64,000 nucleotides of DNA from JAAYTD01 sp964472015 (GTDB lineage Bacteria > Bacteroidota > Ignavibacteria > Kapaibacteriales > UBA2268). The notes under the pieces were generated by a model that did no database searches, was not told the origin of the DNA, and saw only the letters and a list, made by a program, of their open reading frames with translations. The translations under genes and the position numbers were made by a program. Positions 17,641 through 27,411 of the stretch are shown here, one piece after another. The first letter of the stretch is position 1. Every line of letters begins with the position of its first letter. Where the stretch lies: positions 124,001 to 188,000 of the forward strand of contig CAYYIP010000003.1 in assembly GCA_964472015.1 (NCBI GenBank), in the 5' to 3' direction.

Positions 17641-19728
17641 ATGTGGAAGTTTTTTCTACTACATATCAATATTTCATTAATAGTCGTTAGCAGTTTATTT
17701 GCAAAAAATATAACTAACGACTATTTATATTTTAATGATAATTACTTCTATAATAATAAAATAGAATATAAAAAAGAAAGTTTTTATGTTAATAATTATA
17801 ATGAAAATATTTATTTTATAGAAAAAAACAGTGATATTATTGGCTTTTCTATAGAAGAGGATAATATTCAAATTATAAATAATGAAGAAGTAAAAGACTT
17901 AGATAGTTTAAATAAATTAGATTCTATAAATCTAAAAAAAGAAGACACCAAAATTTATTATACCAATAAGCATATAGGAAGTTTAGGAAAAACTTATAAA
18001 TCAATATCTATAAATGATTTTATTGAATATAACTATTATACTTATAATGAAATACTTGTTAATAATTTATTATGTTATCCACTTTTTGTAGGTGTTCCAG
18101 GAAATTCTAATTATATTTCATTTTTAGGAGCATTGCCGTCTTCTAATAAATTTACAATGGCAAATGTTTCTATGAATGATTTATTTTATACAAGTACAAA
18201 TCTTAATGCCTTTGCGCCTGAATTTACAAGAAATATAGAAGTTGCTATTGGAACAGAAGCGACTATTTATGGTGGAACAAATGGCGTATTAGTTAATTTC
18301 CAACCAACTTTATTTAATACTTCTAAACCATATACACGTATTTGGTATAATCAAGGAAATCATAAACATATAGCAATAGATGGTATTTTTAGTCAAAATT
18401 TTATGCCTAATTGGAATATTACTACTGGTTTTAGAACTATGTTTTCTGATGGTAGTTATAGCAATTCTAATATAAAATCTTGGAATGGACGTTTTGCTTT
18501 ACGTTATGATATATCTAATAATTCTAATACTTCTTTTATTTATAATTTTACTAATTATTATTCTGGTGATTTTGGGGGGATTCTTTTTGAAGATTTCAAT
18601 AATGATAATGATAATATTGCAAATTTATTAAAGACAAATTTTAATAATTTATCATCTAGACAATATAGAAATGATATAATTATTAATTATTGTTATGCGG
18701 AAAAAGATTCAAATATTATTTTTAAATCAAGTACTTTTTTTACAAATGAAGAAAATAATATTTTTTGGGATAAAGATACTAAATTAATTGAAATAGATAC
18801 AAATGGAAAGAATTCAGCTGATGCTCAAATAATAGGAATAAATGCAAAATGTAATTATAAGTTATATGAAAATATAATTTTAAATACAGGCATAGAATTT
18901 GGATATGATAATTTGTCAAAGACTATACTAATAGATAAGTATGCAGGTATATTTTATAATATGTATACTTTATTAAATTACAGTTTAAATTTATTTAGTT
19001 TTGATATTGGCGGAAGATATGAAAAAAAATATGGCGTTGATTTAACTTGTTTTGCGAGTAAATTAAATTTTATTCTGAATGATAATAATAATTTATTTAT
19101 AGATTTATCTTTATCTAATAATTTTCCTTTACCTCTATTTAATTATAAAAATGAAAAGCATTATTTAGCAATTTTAGGTTGGAAAAATATTAAAGATAAT
19201 TATGATATTGTTTTTAATTTATTTTATAGACGAATACATAATCCGCTTTTACTTATATTAGATACTACTAATATATATTCTTTTTCATATAAAAATATTG
19301 ATGTTTTAGACAGAGAAATATTTGGATTTGTGGGGAGTACAAAATTTAGTTTAATTAAAAATGTTAATTTCAAAGCAGAGTTACAAAGTTATTTTATAGA
19401 TAATAATTCTCCTAGTTGTTGTTGCAAATTGTCTTGTGATTATACATATAATAAAGGAAAAAACTTCATTACAGCGGGAGTAGGTACAGCAATTCAAATA
19501 AATAATAATTTATTGTATTATAATCCTATTTTTAAAATGTATGCTCAAACAGATGTAAAAAATGATTTAGTTTTTAATGGATTAAATGCTTATATTTCGG
19601 CAAAATTAGGGCATGCATTTATTAGAATGGGCTTAAATAATATTATTGGAACAGATTATTCTTTTCTTGCATATTATCCTATGCAGATACGTGAATTATC
19701 TTTATCTTTAACTTGGACTTTATTATGA
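17641..19728 (+). CDS. TonB-dependent-receptor-like outer membrane protein
   Basis: 695 residues with a signal peptide (about 1-20) and an atypical N-terminal region. The segment from about 140-225 resembles a TonB plug end (NIEVAIGTEATIYGGTNGVLVNF matches the IEV..G..A.YG..A.GGV.NI pattern). The rest is alternating beta-strand sequence ending in LSLSLTWTLL, a plausible last barrel strand. I see no carboxypeptidase-like domain and no clear Ton box. The substrate is unknown. It runs directly into the next gene (16-base gap), suggesting a pair. Confidence 0.7.
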   Translation: MWKFFLLHINISLIVVSSLFAKNITNDYLYFNDNYFYNNKIEYKKESFYVNNYNENIYFIEKNSDIIGFSIEEDNIQIINNEEVKDLDSLNKLDSINLKKEDTKIYYTNKHIGSLGKTYKSISINDFIEYNYYTYNEILVNNLLCYPLFVGVPGNSNYISFLGALPSSNKFTMANVSMNDLFYTSTNLNAFAPEFTRNIEVAIGTEATIYGGTNGVLVNFQPTLFNTSKPYTRIWYNQGNHKHIAIDGIFSQNFMPNWNITTGFRTMFSDGSYSNSNIKSWNGRFALRYDISNNSNTSFIYNFTNYYSGDFGGILFEDFNNDNDNIANLLKTNFNNLSSRQYRNDIIINYCYAEKDSNIIFKSSTFFTNEENNIFWDKDTKLIEIDTNGKNSADAQIIGINAKCNYKLYENIILNTGIEFGYDNLSKTILIDKYAGIFYNMYTLLNYSLNLFSFDIGGRYEKKYGVDLTCFASKLNFILNDNNNLFIDLSLSNNFPLPLFNYKNEKHYLAILGWKNIKDNYDIVFNLFYRRIHNPLLLILDTTNIYSFSYKNIDVLDREIFGFVGSTKFSLIKNVNFKAELQSYFIDNNSPSCCCKLSCDYTYNKGKNFITAGVGTAIQINNNLLYYNPIFKMYAQTDVKNDLVFNGLNAYISAKLGHAFIRMGLNNIIGTDYSFLAYYPMQIRELSLSLTWTLL

Positions 19729-19744
19729 TTTTTTTATTACTATT

Positions 19745-20458
19745 ATGATAATATGTATTATAATGTTATTTATAATGTTTTCTGGGGATGTAATAGCAGA
19801 AAATAAAAATGATACAATACAAATGTTGCCAATAATTGATACAATGACAACGAAAGGTATTACGACATTAGAAAATTCTAATTCTGTTGCTACTACTGAA
19901 AAACAAGATAGTGCTTATAAAAATGCAATTAGGTTAGAAATTCCTTTTATGACTCGTTTTTATAATGATTTTAAAAAGTCTGATTATATATGGAATGCAT
20001 GGAAGCAAGATATGGAAGAAACACCATGGCGTAATGTCATACGTAGTTTTGAAAATATGCCGAGTGATATTTTAAAACCTGAAAGTACAGAACTTGTCCA
20101 ATATCAAATAAGTAGAATAAATGCTTTATCGGTGCCAGGTAAACCATTCTTTGAGAATACAGGAATACCGTTGATGAATATAGTAAAGGATGTTGGTATT
20201 TTATTAGGTATTTTGGAAGATACAACACCAGAAATAAAATATACGCTTAGTATAATTACAGAAGTTGAAATTGTTATTTATTCTGTACAAGCTAAAATAA
20301 TTGCTACTATTTTTAAAGGAACTCAAAAACCAGGTAATTATAAAATTACGTGGAATGGACGAGATGAAACAGGGAAAAAGATGTCTACAGGCGACTATAT
20401 TGCTGAGATTAGAATAGGAAGTGAAAAATTTGTTAGAAAACGTATTGTTATAAAATAA
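19745..20458 (+). CDS. Secreted protein with C-terminal FlgD-Ig-like/sorting-like domain
   Basis: 237 residues. A signal peptide (about 1-18, MFSGDVIAE) precedes a middle region without a recognised family. A C-terminal beta domain (about 155-237) has KPGNYKITWNGRDETGKKMS then GDYIAEIRIG and a basic end. That pattern is the FlgD_ig-like repeat, also found as the C-terminal tail of many T9SS-related proteins in FCB bacteria. It may be exported to the surface and act with the barrel encoded just upstream. The function is unknown. Confidence 0.65.
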   Translation: MIICIIMLFIMFSGDVIAENKNDTIQMLPIIDTMTTKGITTLENSNSVATTEKQDSAYKNAIRLEIPFMTRFYNDFKKSDYIWNAWKQDMEETPWRNVIRSFENMPSDILKPESTELVQYQISRINALSVPGKPFFENTGIPLMNIVKDVGILLGILEDTTPEIKYTLSIITEVEIVIYSVQAKIIATIFKGTQKPGNYKITWNGRDETGKKMSTGDYIAEIRIGSEKFVRKRIVIK

Positions 20459-20491
20459 AAATATATAAAAAAGTATTACTTAATATTAATA

Positions 20492-20527
<36 letters not shown>

Positions 20528-20532
20528 GAGTT

Positions 20533-20907
20533 ATGGATTCAGAAATATATAATTTAATAAATACAGAATATAATTTTATTTCTATTGCCGACAAGGAAGC
20601 AATAAAAAAAATAAGAATTTCAACAGCAATATATAATGGCGAGATACTAAATAAATTAACTTTTTCTTATATATATGAATTCATAGTTAAAGACTTATGG
20701 AAAAAATATAAAGAACAGATATTAATGTCTGATAAATTCAATAAAAATATAAAATTAAAAGGAAGTTTTGGTTCTTGTTGTGTTGTTGATTTGTCAGATG
20801 GTTATGAATTATATATAAATCTAAGTGCAAAATATTTAATTAATAATATAAAAAATTTTTTGCAAGAATTTCCAAATAATGAATTATTGTTAAAATTTGA
20901 AATATAA
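20533..20907 (+). CDS. Hypothetical protein, 124 aa
   Basis: No family recognised. There is no signal peptide or membrane segment, so it is probably cytoplasmic. The composition is normal for the genome and the frame is clean. Centrally it has a GSFGSCCVVDLSDGYELYINL stretch that could form a beta-hairpin, flanked by helices (EFIVKDLWKKYKEQI and LINNIKNFLQEF). It is preceded by the (AAT)11 repeat, and AAAGAG just before the ATG could serve as a weak ribosome site. The neighbours (a secreted protein and a glycosyltransferase) give no functional clue. Confidence 0.6.
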   Translation: MDSEIYNLINTEYNFISIADKEAIKKIRISTAIYNGEILNKLTFSYIYEFIVKDLWKKYKEQILMSDKFNKNIKLKGSFGSCCVVDLSDGYELYINLSAKYLINNIKNFLQEFPNNELLLKFEI

Positions 20908-20991
20908 TTCTATATAGTATTTATATTTAAATACATATTATTTAAATTTAGATGTAATTTTTTATGATTTATAAATATTAGTATTTAGTTA

Positions 20992-22242
20992 ATGAATATA
21001 TTAAAATTATGTAGTAGAATTCCTTTCCCGCCAAAAGACGGTGGTACAATAGGTGTTTGGGTATTATTAGAAAATCTAGCTAAAATTGGTAATAATGTTA
21101 CTGTATTATCATTAAATACTAATAAGCATTATGTAGATTTAGAAAGAGTAAAAAATAATTTAGTTAATAATATAAATATAATAGATATTCCTATAAATAC
21201 AGATATAAGATTAAAAAAAGCATTAAATAATTTATTATTTTCAAAAATACCCTATAACTCAGAGCGTTTTTATAGTGAAAAATATATAAAAAAGTTAACT
21301 GAATTATTAAAAAATCAAAAATTTGATATTATACAAATAGAATCACCTAATATGGGCTATTGTATTTCTACAATAAAAAAATATTCAAATGCTCCTATAG
21401 TTGCAAGAACTGCTAATGTAGAAAATGAAATATGGCGTAGAGCAGCTATAAATGAAAAAAAATTAATAAAAAAAATATATTTTAATAATTTAGCAAGCCG
21501 TATGCAAAAATTAGAATTAGATGTTTTATTAAATTCGGATGCTTTTTTAACTGTAACAAAAAAAGATTTAAAATATTTTTTATTTAATTTAACCTCTAAA
21601 AAAAAGTATAATTTTAAATATAAAATAATACCTACTGGTATAAATAAAAATCAAATATTTAATAGTTTTCGACAACATAAAAATATTGATTTTTTCTTTA
21701 TCGGTGCCCTAGATTGGTTACCTAATCAAGAAGGTATAAAGTGGTTTTTAAATAATGTATGGCTTAAATTTATAGATTTGAATAAAAGTATAGAATTTCA
21801 TATAGCAGGTCGTTATGCATCAAATAAATTTATAAATTACTTAAATAATTATAGAAATGTAATTTTTCATGGAGAAGTAGATAATGCTGTAGAATATATG
21901 CGAGAACATACTATTATGGTTGTGCCATTACTTTCAGGAAGCGGAATGCGGGTTAAAATAGTAGAAGCTATGGCTAATGCAAATGCCATTATATCGACTT
22001 ATATAGGTGCGGAAGGTATAGGTGCAACTCATAAAAATAACATTATAATAGCGGATACTCCACAAGAATTTTATAATAGTATGTATGAATGTATAAATGA
22101 TATAGAATATGTAAATTACCTTGCAAAAAACGGTTTAAATTTTGTTGCAAAAAATTTTATAAATGAAAATATAGTACTTGAATTGTATGATTTTTTTAAG
22201 AAATTATCTTGTCAAAGGAATAGTTATTATAAAAACACATAA
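20992..22242 (+). CDS. GT4-family glycosyltransferase (GT-B fold)
   Basis: 416 residues. The N-terminal part has IPFPPKDGGTIGVWVLLENLAK (near 10), the acceptor-side glycine loop of GT4 enzymes. The C-terminal domain has DFFFIGALDWLPNQEGIKWFL, IEFHIAGR and VPLLSGSGMRVKIVEAMA (near 310), the last being the nucleotide-sugar-binding E-x7-E-like region. No membrane helices are seen; it is probably peripheral on the inner membrane. It may act in surface polysaccharide or glycolipid synthesis together with the GT2 genes at 42.6 and 48.8 kb, but it is not clustered with them. Confidence 0.87.
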   Translation: MNILKLCSRIPFPPKDGGTIGVWVLLENLAKIGNNVTVLSLNTNKHYVDLERVKNNLVNNINIIDIPINTDIRLKKALNNLLFSKIPYNSERFYSEKYIKKLTELLKNQKFDIIQIESPNMGYCISTIKKYSNAPIVARTANVENEIWRRAAINEKKLIKKIYFNNLASRMQKLELDVLLNSDAFLTVTKKDLKYFLFNLTSKKKYNFKYKIIPTGINKNQIFNSFRQHKNIDFFFIGALDWLPNQEGIKWFLNNVWLKFIDLNKSIEFHIAGRYASNKFINYLNNYRNVIFHGEVDNAVEYMREHTIMVVPLLSGSGMRVKIVEAMANANAIISTYIGAEGIGATHKNNIIIADTPQEFYNSMYECINDIEYVNYLAKNGLNFVAKNFINENIVLELYDFFKKLSCQRNSYYKNT

Positions 22243-22256
22243 TTTTAAATAATTTT

Positions 22257-22288
22257 TTTGATTTTAAAAACAAAAATAGTTATTTTTG
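22257..22288 (+). promoter_or_regulatory. Bacteroidota-type promoter for tatA
   Basis: TTTG at 22257-22260, exactly 20 bases, then TATTTTTG at 22281-22288. tatA begins 40 bases downstream. Confidence 0.72.
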
Positions 22289-22328
22289 CAAACATTATTT
22301 ATTTTGTAAAAAGTAATAGGAGTTTATT

Positions 22329-22508
22329 ATGGGTAGTCTTGGACCAATGGAAATAATTTTAATTATATTGGCTATAGTTTTACTATTCGGGGCAAAAAAA
22401 ATTCCTGAGTTAATGAGAGGATTAGGTTCAGGCATAAAAGAATTTAAAAAAGCGTCTTCTGAACAAGATGAAGATGATAAAAAAGAAATAGATAAGAAAA
22501 AAGAATAA
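22329..22508 (+). CDS. tatA: Twin-arginine translocase subunit TatA
   Basis: A short frame of 59 residues. It begins [20 protein letters not shown], a membrane helix (about 6-20), followed by the hinge [20 protein letters not shown], the signature of TatA/E, and an acidic-lysine tail. TatA oligomerises to form the pore that passes folded proteins with twin-arginine signals. A clear Shine-Dalgarno (AGGAG, 22318-22322) stands 6 bases before the ATG, unusual for this window. tatC is not nearby. Confidence 0.95.
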   Translation: MGSLGPMEIILIILAIVLLFGAKKIPELMRGLGSGIKEFKKASSEQDEDDKKEIDKKKE

Positions 22509-22609
22509 TAAACTAATAATTCTTTTATTTATGATATTAAAAAATATAATTAATAAATAATTTTATATAATAATTAATAAATAATTTTTTAAGTGGAGTT
22601 TTTTATAAT

Positions 22610-22849
22610 ATGTTTTGGACACCAGAATTGGCACAATCTTTAGAAGATGCACCTTGGCCTGCAACAAAAGAAGAATTATTAGATTATGCTAACCGTATAG
22701 GTTGCCCGCAGCAAGTACTAGATAATATTGCTGAATTAGAAGATAATGATGAATTAATTGAAGGGATGGAAGATCTATGGCCTGAATATGAAGATATGAT
22801 AAACGAAGAATATTTTTATAATGACGATGAAGAAGAACAATATAATTAA
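22610..22849 (+). CDS. Small acidic DUF2795-like protein
   Basis: 79 residues, very acidic, with WTPELAQSLEDAPWPATKEELLDYA at the start and GCPQQVLDNIAELED in the middle. This matches the DUF2795 layout, a small helical domain found in many bacteria, with a run of Asp/Glu at the C-terminus. The biochemical function is unknown. A GGAG sequence (22594-22597 region) stands upstream of the start. It sits between tatA and the BamA-like gene and may share the tatA transcript. Confidence 0.8.
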   Translation: MFWTPELAQSLEDAPWPATKEELLDYANRIGCPQQVLDNIAELEDNDELIEGMEDLWPEYEDMINEEYFYNDDEEEQYN

Positions 22850-22899
22850 TTTTAATTATTAAGCTATATTTAATAAGATATGGGATGTGGTAATATTCA

Positions 22900-25197
22900 A
22901 TGTGTTTTAAGAGATTTAATATTAAAATTAGTATATATTTGTTTTTATTTATATTTCTTTACTCTTTGTTTTCTGTTATCAAAGCAGAAGGTGTAAATAT
23001 AATTTCTAAAAAATTATATTTATCAAAACAGGTAGCTGGGAATTATGAAATCAATGAAATACAGTTTAAAGGTAATTCATATTTTACTAGTAATGAATTA
23101 AAAGAATATATTTCATCTCAAGCATCAGATTTAAGTTTACCACATCGTATATTATTGACTTTACATAAACAAACAAAAATAAATAATGCCATTTCTGCTA
23201 AAGTATTATTACCAAGGATAGAGATGGCAATTAAATTATTTAGCAAAGAATATAAATTTTTTAATGAGGAAATAGCTTTTTTAGACGTTGAGATTTTAAA
23301 AAATTTATATCATATAAATGGATTCCATTTCGTAAAAGTTCATTTTGAATTCATTTCTGATACAATTCTTCGTAAAAACCTATTAATATTTTATCTTGAA
23401 GAAAATGACCGTTATAAAATAAGTTCTATAGAATATAAAGGACTAGAAGAATTACCTGAAAAAGTAAAAAATCGTATTAGTCAAAATATGAAAATAAAAA
23501 AAGGCGATTATTTTAGTGAACAAATTATAGAAAATGAAATGAATGCTATAAATAGTCGTTTATTAAATAATGGTTATATGTATACGAAATGGGATTATCC
23601 TAATGTCATTATGGATACTATTTCTAAAACTGATAGTATAATTGGATATTTTGATGTTGGTAAACGAATAAAATTTGGAGAAATTATATTTGTAGATAGT
23701 ACTAATAATCAAAAAAAAGTGGCTAATAGTACTAAAGAAAAATTAATATTATTTAAACCTAATGATTTTTATGCTAAATTTAGAATTGATCGTTCTATAG
23801 AATATTTATTATCTATGGGAACTTTTGAATCTGTGTCTATTGATACATTAAAAAGAGAATATGGAGCTGGTGAAGAAGTACGTGATTTTGTAATAACCTC
23901 TAATTATATGAAATTAAAAGAATGGGATGTAGGTTTATTTGTTGATCAGACACAAATAGATAATTTAGTAAATGCTGGTATAAACGGGTCTATTAAACAT
24001 CGTAATTTATTTGGGTCTGCACAAAATGTTCAATTATTTACTGATTTTTCTTTTAAAGATTTAAATTATTTTCTTTCAACTTTTAGATTTCCTAATTATG
24101 AATTTAGAGTTGGTTGTAGTTATACGCAACCGTTACTTTGGAAGTTAAACACTTCAAGAATAGCTTTATCAACTAGTTTTGTTTATTCCATAGAGACTAT
24201 TAGTGATTTATTTAAAATAGCAACTATATCTATACCTATAAAAATACCTATAAAATTATCTCATTTAGCATATTTTTCAAATATGCAGATAGATATTAAT
24301 TTTGATAGAGAAAATCCATTTAATTTTAATAAGGTTCTTACTTATGCTTTAGATAGTGCAAAAACACAACAAGATACAAATAATATATTAAGAGCATTTA
24401 CTTTATATGGGAATATATATAATTATTTAAATGAACCTGAAACTCATTTATTTACTTCTAATATATTATCTCTATCTTTAACGGAAGATAGAAGAAATCA
24501 TCCTTTTTCGCCAACTAGGGGACATTTTTCTTATATAGGCATTGATGGATTAAATATATTTCTATCTCATCCAACTATATCAGGTAGTGCAAAATATTTT
24601 AGAGGGCAAATTATACATAACCATTATTTTGAAATGTCACCGGTTACCGTTTTAGCTACAAAGTCAAAATTAGGTTTAACGTATTTAATGGATGAAGCAA
24701 ATGCATTTGTTCCACTTGATAGACAGTTTTTTTCAGGTGGTGCTAATAGTGTTCGTGCTTGGCGTGCCAGAACATTAAGATATTATAATATAAATTCATT
24801 AGATGAATTTAATGATGAAAATGCAAAGGAATATGCAATAGATTATATAGGAAGTAGAACTTTAATAGAGGGTAGTTTAGAATTAAGAAGAAATTTATCT
24901 GATTTATCTTTTGGTGAAAATTTACAAGGTGTAATTAATAATATATGGATGACTTTATTTTTTGATGTAGGAAATTCTTTTGGATGGTACTATGAAGATG
25001 GTAATGAAAATGCGGTTAATATAAAGTTTTCTGATTATATAACGAAATTAGCAGTTGCAACAGGTTTTGGAATTAGATATGAAACTCCTGTTGGACCTAT
25101 TAGAGTAGATATTGCTTTTCCGGTATATGATCCAATGAAACAAAGGAAGGCTTTTTCTGATTGTATTGTTCATTTTGGAATTGGACATGCATTCTAA
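22900..25197 (+). CDS. BamA/TamA-family outer membrane assembly protein
   Basis: 765 residues. After a signal peptide (about 1-30) the N-terminal half carries POTRA-like domains (NEIQFKGNSYFTSNELKEYI; FGEIIFVDST). The C-terminal half is the Omp85 barrel, with SPTRGHFSYIGIDG near 545, FFSGGANSVRAWRARTLR (the conserved VRGW/VRGY loop, here VRAW) near 615, and PVGPIRVDIAFPVYDP near the end. The family inserts proteins into, or moves them across, the outer membrane. Sequence and length fit a TamA/BamA relative; whether it is the essential BamA cannot be decided. The next gene is an OmpA-type protein. Confidence 0.9.
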   Translation: MCFKRFNIKISIYLFLFIFLYSLFSVIKAEGVNIISKKLYLSKQVAGNYEINEIQFKGNSYFTSNELKEYISSQASDLSLPHRILLTLHKQTKINNAISAKVLLPRIEMAIKLFSKEYKFFNEEIAFLDVEILKNLYHINGFHFVKVHFEFISDTILRKNLLIFYLEENDRYKISSIEYKGLEELPEKVKNRISQNMKIKKGDYFSEQIIENEMNAINSRLLNNGYMYTKWDYPNVIMDTISKTDSIIGYFDVGKRIKFGEIIFVDSTNNQKKVANSTKEKLILFKPNDFYAKFRIDRSIEYLLSMGTFESVSIDTLKREYGAGEEVRDFVITSNYMKLKEWDVGLFVDQTQIDNLVNAGINGSIKHRNLFGSAQNVQLFTDFSFKDLNYFLSTFRFPNYEFRVGCSYTQPLLWKLNTSRIALSTSFVYSIETISDLFKIATISIPIKIPIKLSHLAYFSNMQIDINFDRENPFNFNKVLTYALDSAKTQQDTNNILRAFTLYGNIYNYLNEPETHLFTSNILSLSLTEDRRNHPFSPTRGHFSYIGIDGLNIFLSHPTISGSAKYFRGQIIHNHYFEMSPVTVLATKSKLGLTYLMDEANAFVPLDRQFFSGGANSVRAWRARTLRYYNINSLDEFNDENAKEYAIDYIGSRTLIEGSLELRRNLSDLSFGENLQGVINNIWMTLFFDVGNSFGWYYEDGNENAVNIKFSDYITKLAVATGFGIRYETPVGPIRVDIAFPVYDPMKQRKAFSDCIVHFGIGHAF

Positions 25198-25284
25198 TTG
25201 TATTTAATATTTTTTTTATTAATATTAAATTGTTATTTTAATAAGCTAATTTAAAAACCTAATTTAATAAAAAATGAGAAAAAA

Positions 25285-27315
25285 ATGAAATATAATATAT
25301 ATTTAAAATTATGTTTTTCGATTATTATATATATATGTGTATTTTTTACAAGTTATATTAATGCTTATGCTAAGGTTCAATGGGCAGATACAATATTAGA
25401 ATCTTCTGGTAATTATTATTCTAAATTTAAGAATAAAAATTGTTATTCTAATAAACAAATACTTGGACAACCTAGTATTATGTCTGATTTTGGAGAAACA
25501 GTTTGTGCGTGGACACCTAGAGAAGTAGGACGTAATGATTTTATATCTATAGGCTATAAAGAACCTATGTATGTAAAACAAGTTTCTATTCATGAGAATT
25601 ATAATCCTGGTGCTATTGTTAAAGTAACTTTGTATGGTGAAGGTAAAGATACATTAGTATATTCTAATTCAAAGCCAAGAATTATCAGTAGGCTAGGAAG
25701 AATGTTTAACATATTTGTTAAAAATATAAGTTTTAAAGTTAATAAAGTTAGAATAGATATAAACACAGAAAGTTACAGGGATTTCTATCAAATAGATGCT
25801 GTTGCTATTTCTGATGAAGTAACTCCCATTAGTTCTAAAATAAATTTGTCTAATGATGTATTAGAAATCGGTGATTTAGAAAATCTTGGTCCTAATATAA
25901 ATTCAAAATTTTCTGAATTAGCACCTGTAATAGCACCAGATGGAAAAACTTTGTATTTTACAAGAGAGAATCATCCTTATAATTATGGACGACAGAGTAT
26001 ATGGTTTTCAAAAATGGATACTAATGGTAACTTCCAACCTGCACAAAATATAGGAAGACCATTAAATACACGGTATCATTCTTTTGCTATTTCTATTTTA
26101 CCTGACGGTAATTCAATGCTTGTTGGAAATGTTTATAACCCTAATGGAACTTTATCAGAAGGTTTTTCTATGACATATAAGCAACAAGGCGATACTTCTT
26201 GGTCTTTTCCACAAAAACTTGTTGTTGAAGATTATTATAATAATGCAAGAGGAAGTTATTGTTTAGCTAGTAATGGACGTATATTACTTCTTTCAGTAGA
26301 TAGAAATGAAGGTTATGGAGGGAATGATTTATATGTAAGTTTTCTTCAAGGGAATGGAATTTGGTCTAAACCAAAAAATTTAGGTTGTGATTTGAATACA
26401 GCTGAACAAGAAAATTCACCGTTTCTTGCAGCTGATGGAGTTACGCTTTATTTTTCTTCATCTGGTCATCCGGGATATGGAAGTTGTGATATTTTTGTAA
26501 CTAAAAGATTAGATGATACATGGCAAAAATGGAGTAAGCCGATAAACTTAGGACCAAAAATAAATACGCGTGGGTGGGATGCTTATTTTACTGTTACAGC
26601 TTCTGGAGATTATGCTTATTTTGTTTCAAGTAAAAAGAATAATAATGAAGATATTTATAGAGTGAAGTTACCAGCAGAATTACAGCCAGAAAGTGTTGTA
26701 CTTGTTGCAGGAAAAGTTATAAATAAAAAAACAAATATTCCTATAGAAGCAAACATTGTTTATGAAAAATTATCTACGGGCGAAATTATAGGTACTGCAC
26801 GTTCTAATCCAAAAACAGGTGAATATAAAATTGCACTTCCTGCAAAAGAAAAATATAGTTTTAGAGCAGAATCAAAAGGATTTATTCCTATAAACGAGAA
26901 TTTAGATTTAATGAATTTAAAAAATTACTATGAAGTAAAACGTGATTTGTTTTTAGTTCCTATTGAACAAGGACAAATTGTTCGTATAAATAATATATTT
27001 TTTGATACGGGAGAAGCTGAACTATTACCTGATTCATATCCTGAATTAAAAAGATTAGTTAATATAATGAATGAAAATTTAACAATGAAAATAAAATTGC
27101 TAGGACATACTGATAATGTTGGGAATTATCAAGATAATTTGAAACTTTCTTTAAAAAGGGCAGAAGCAGTTAAAAGTTATATTGTAAGCTTAGGAATTAC
27201 TGAAGATCGAATTACAACAAAAGGATATGGTTATTCTAAACCAATTGCTACTAATAAAACAGAAGAAGGACGTTCGCAAAATAGACGTGTTGAATGTAGT
27301 ATATTAGAAAAATAA
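25285..27315 (+). CDS. PD40-repeat OmpA-family outer membrane protein (PorE-like)
   Basis: 676 residues. A signal peptide (about 1-30) is followed by an N-terminal beta domain (about 30-165), a PD40/WD40-like propeller (about 190-440; repeats such as APDGKTLYFTREN and AADGVTLYFSSSGHPGYG), a carboxypeptidase-regulatory-like domain (about 455-540), and a C-terminal OmpA peptidoglycan-binding domain (about 550-676; NIFFDTGEAELLPDS, GHTDNVG, NRRVECSI). This order, without TPRs, recalls PorE, the type IX secretion accessory that ties the machine to peptidoglycan. A PorE role is inference. It is followed by a strong terminator. Confidence 0.88.
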   Translation: MKYNIYLKLCFSIIIYICVFFTSYINAYAKVQWADTILESSGNYYSKFKNKNCYSNKQILGQPSIMSDFGETVCAWTPREVGRNDFISIGYKEPMYVKQVSIHENYNPGAIVKVTLYGEGKDTLVYSNSKPRIISRLGRMFNIFVKNISFKVNKVRIDINTESYRDFYQIDAVAISDEVTPISSKINLSNDVLEIGDLENLGPNINSKFSELAPVIAPDGKTLYFTRENHPYNYGRQSIWFSKMDTNGNFQPAQNIGRPLNTRYHSFAISILPDGNSMLVGNVYNPNGTLSEGFSMTYKQQGDTSWSFPQKLVVEDYYNNARGSYCLASNGRILLLSVDRNEGYGGNDLYVSFLQGNGIWSKPKNLGCDLNTAEQENSPFLAADGVTLYFSSSGHPGYGSCDIFVTKRLDDTWQKWSKPINLGPKINTRGWDAYFTVTASGDYAYFVSSKKNNNEDIYRVKLPAELQPESVVLVAGKVINKKTNIPIEANIVYEKLSTGEIIGTARSNPKTGEYKIALPAKEKYSFRAESKGFIPINENLDLMNLKNYYEVKRDLFLVPIEQGQIVRINNIFFDTGEAELLPDSYPELKRLVNIMNENLTMKIKLLGHTDNVGNYQDNLKLSLKRAEAVKSYIVSLGITEDRITTKGYGYSKPIATNKTEEGRSQNRRVECSILEK

Positions 27316-27344
27316 AATTTTAAGTATTGTATTATTAGTTTTAT

Positions 27345-27375
27345 AAAAAAGAGATATTAATATATCTCTTTTTTT
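27345..27375 (+). terminator. Bidirectional Rho-independent terminator between convergent genes
   Basis: A 12-bp stem (27345-27356 with 27363-27374, core gagata/tatctc) with a 6-base loop and A/T runs on both sides. It ends the OmpA-family gene and can also end the lipoprotein gene read from the other side. Confidence 0.85.
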
Positions 27376-27411
27376 ATAAGTAAATAAATTAAATTGTTTT
27401 TTATTAAAATG

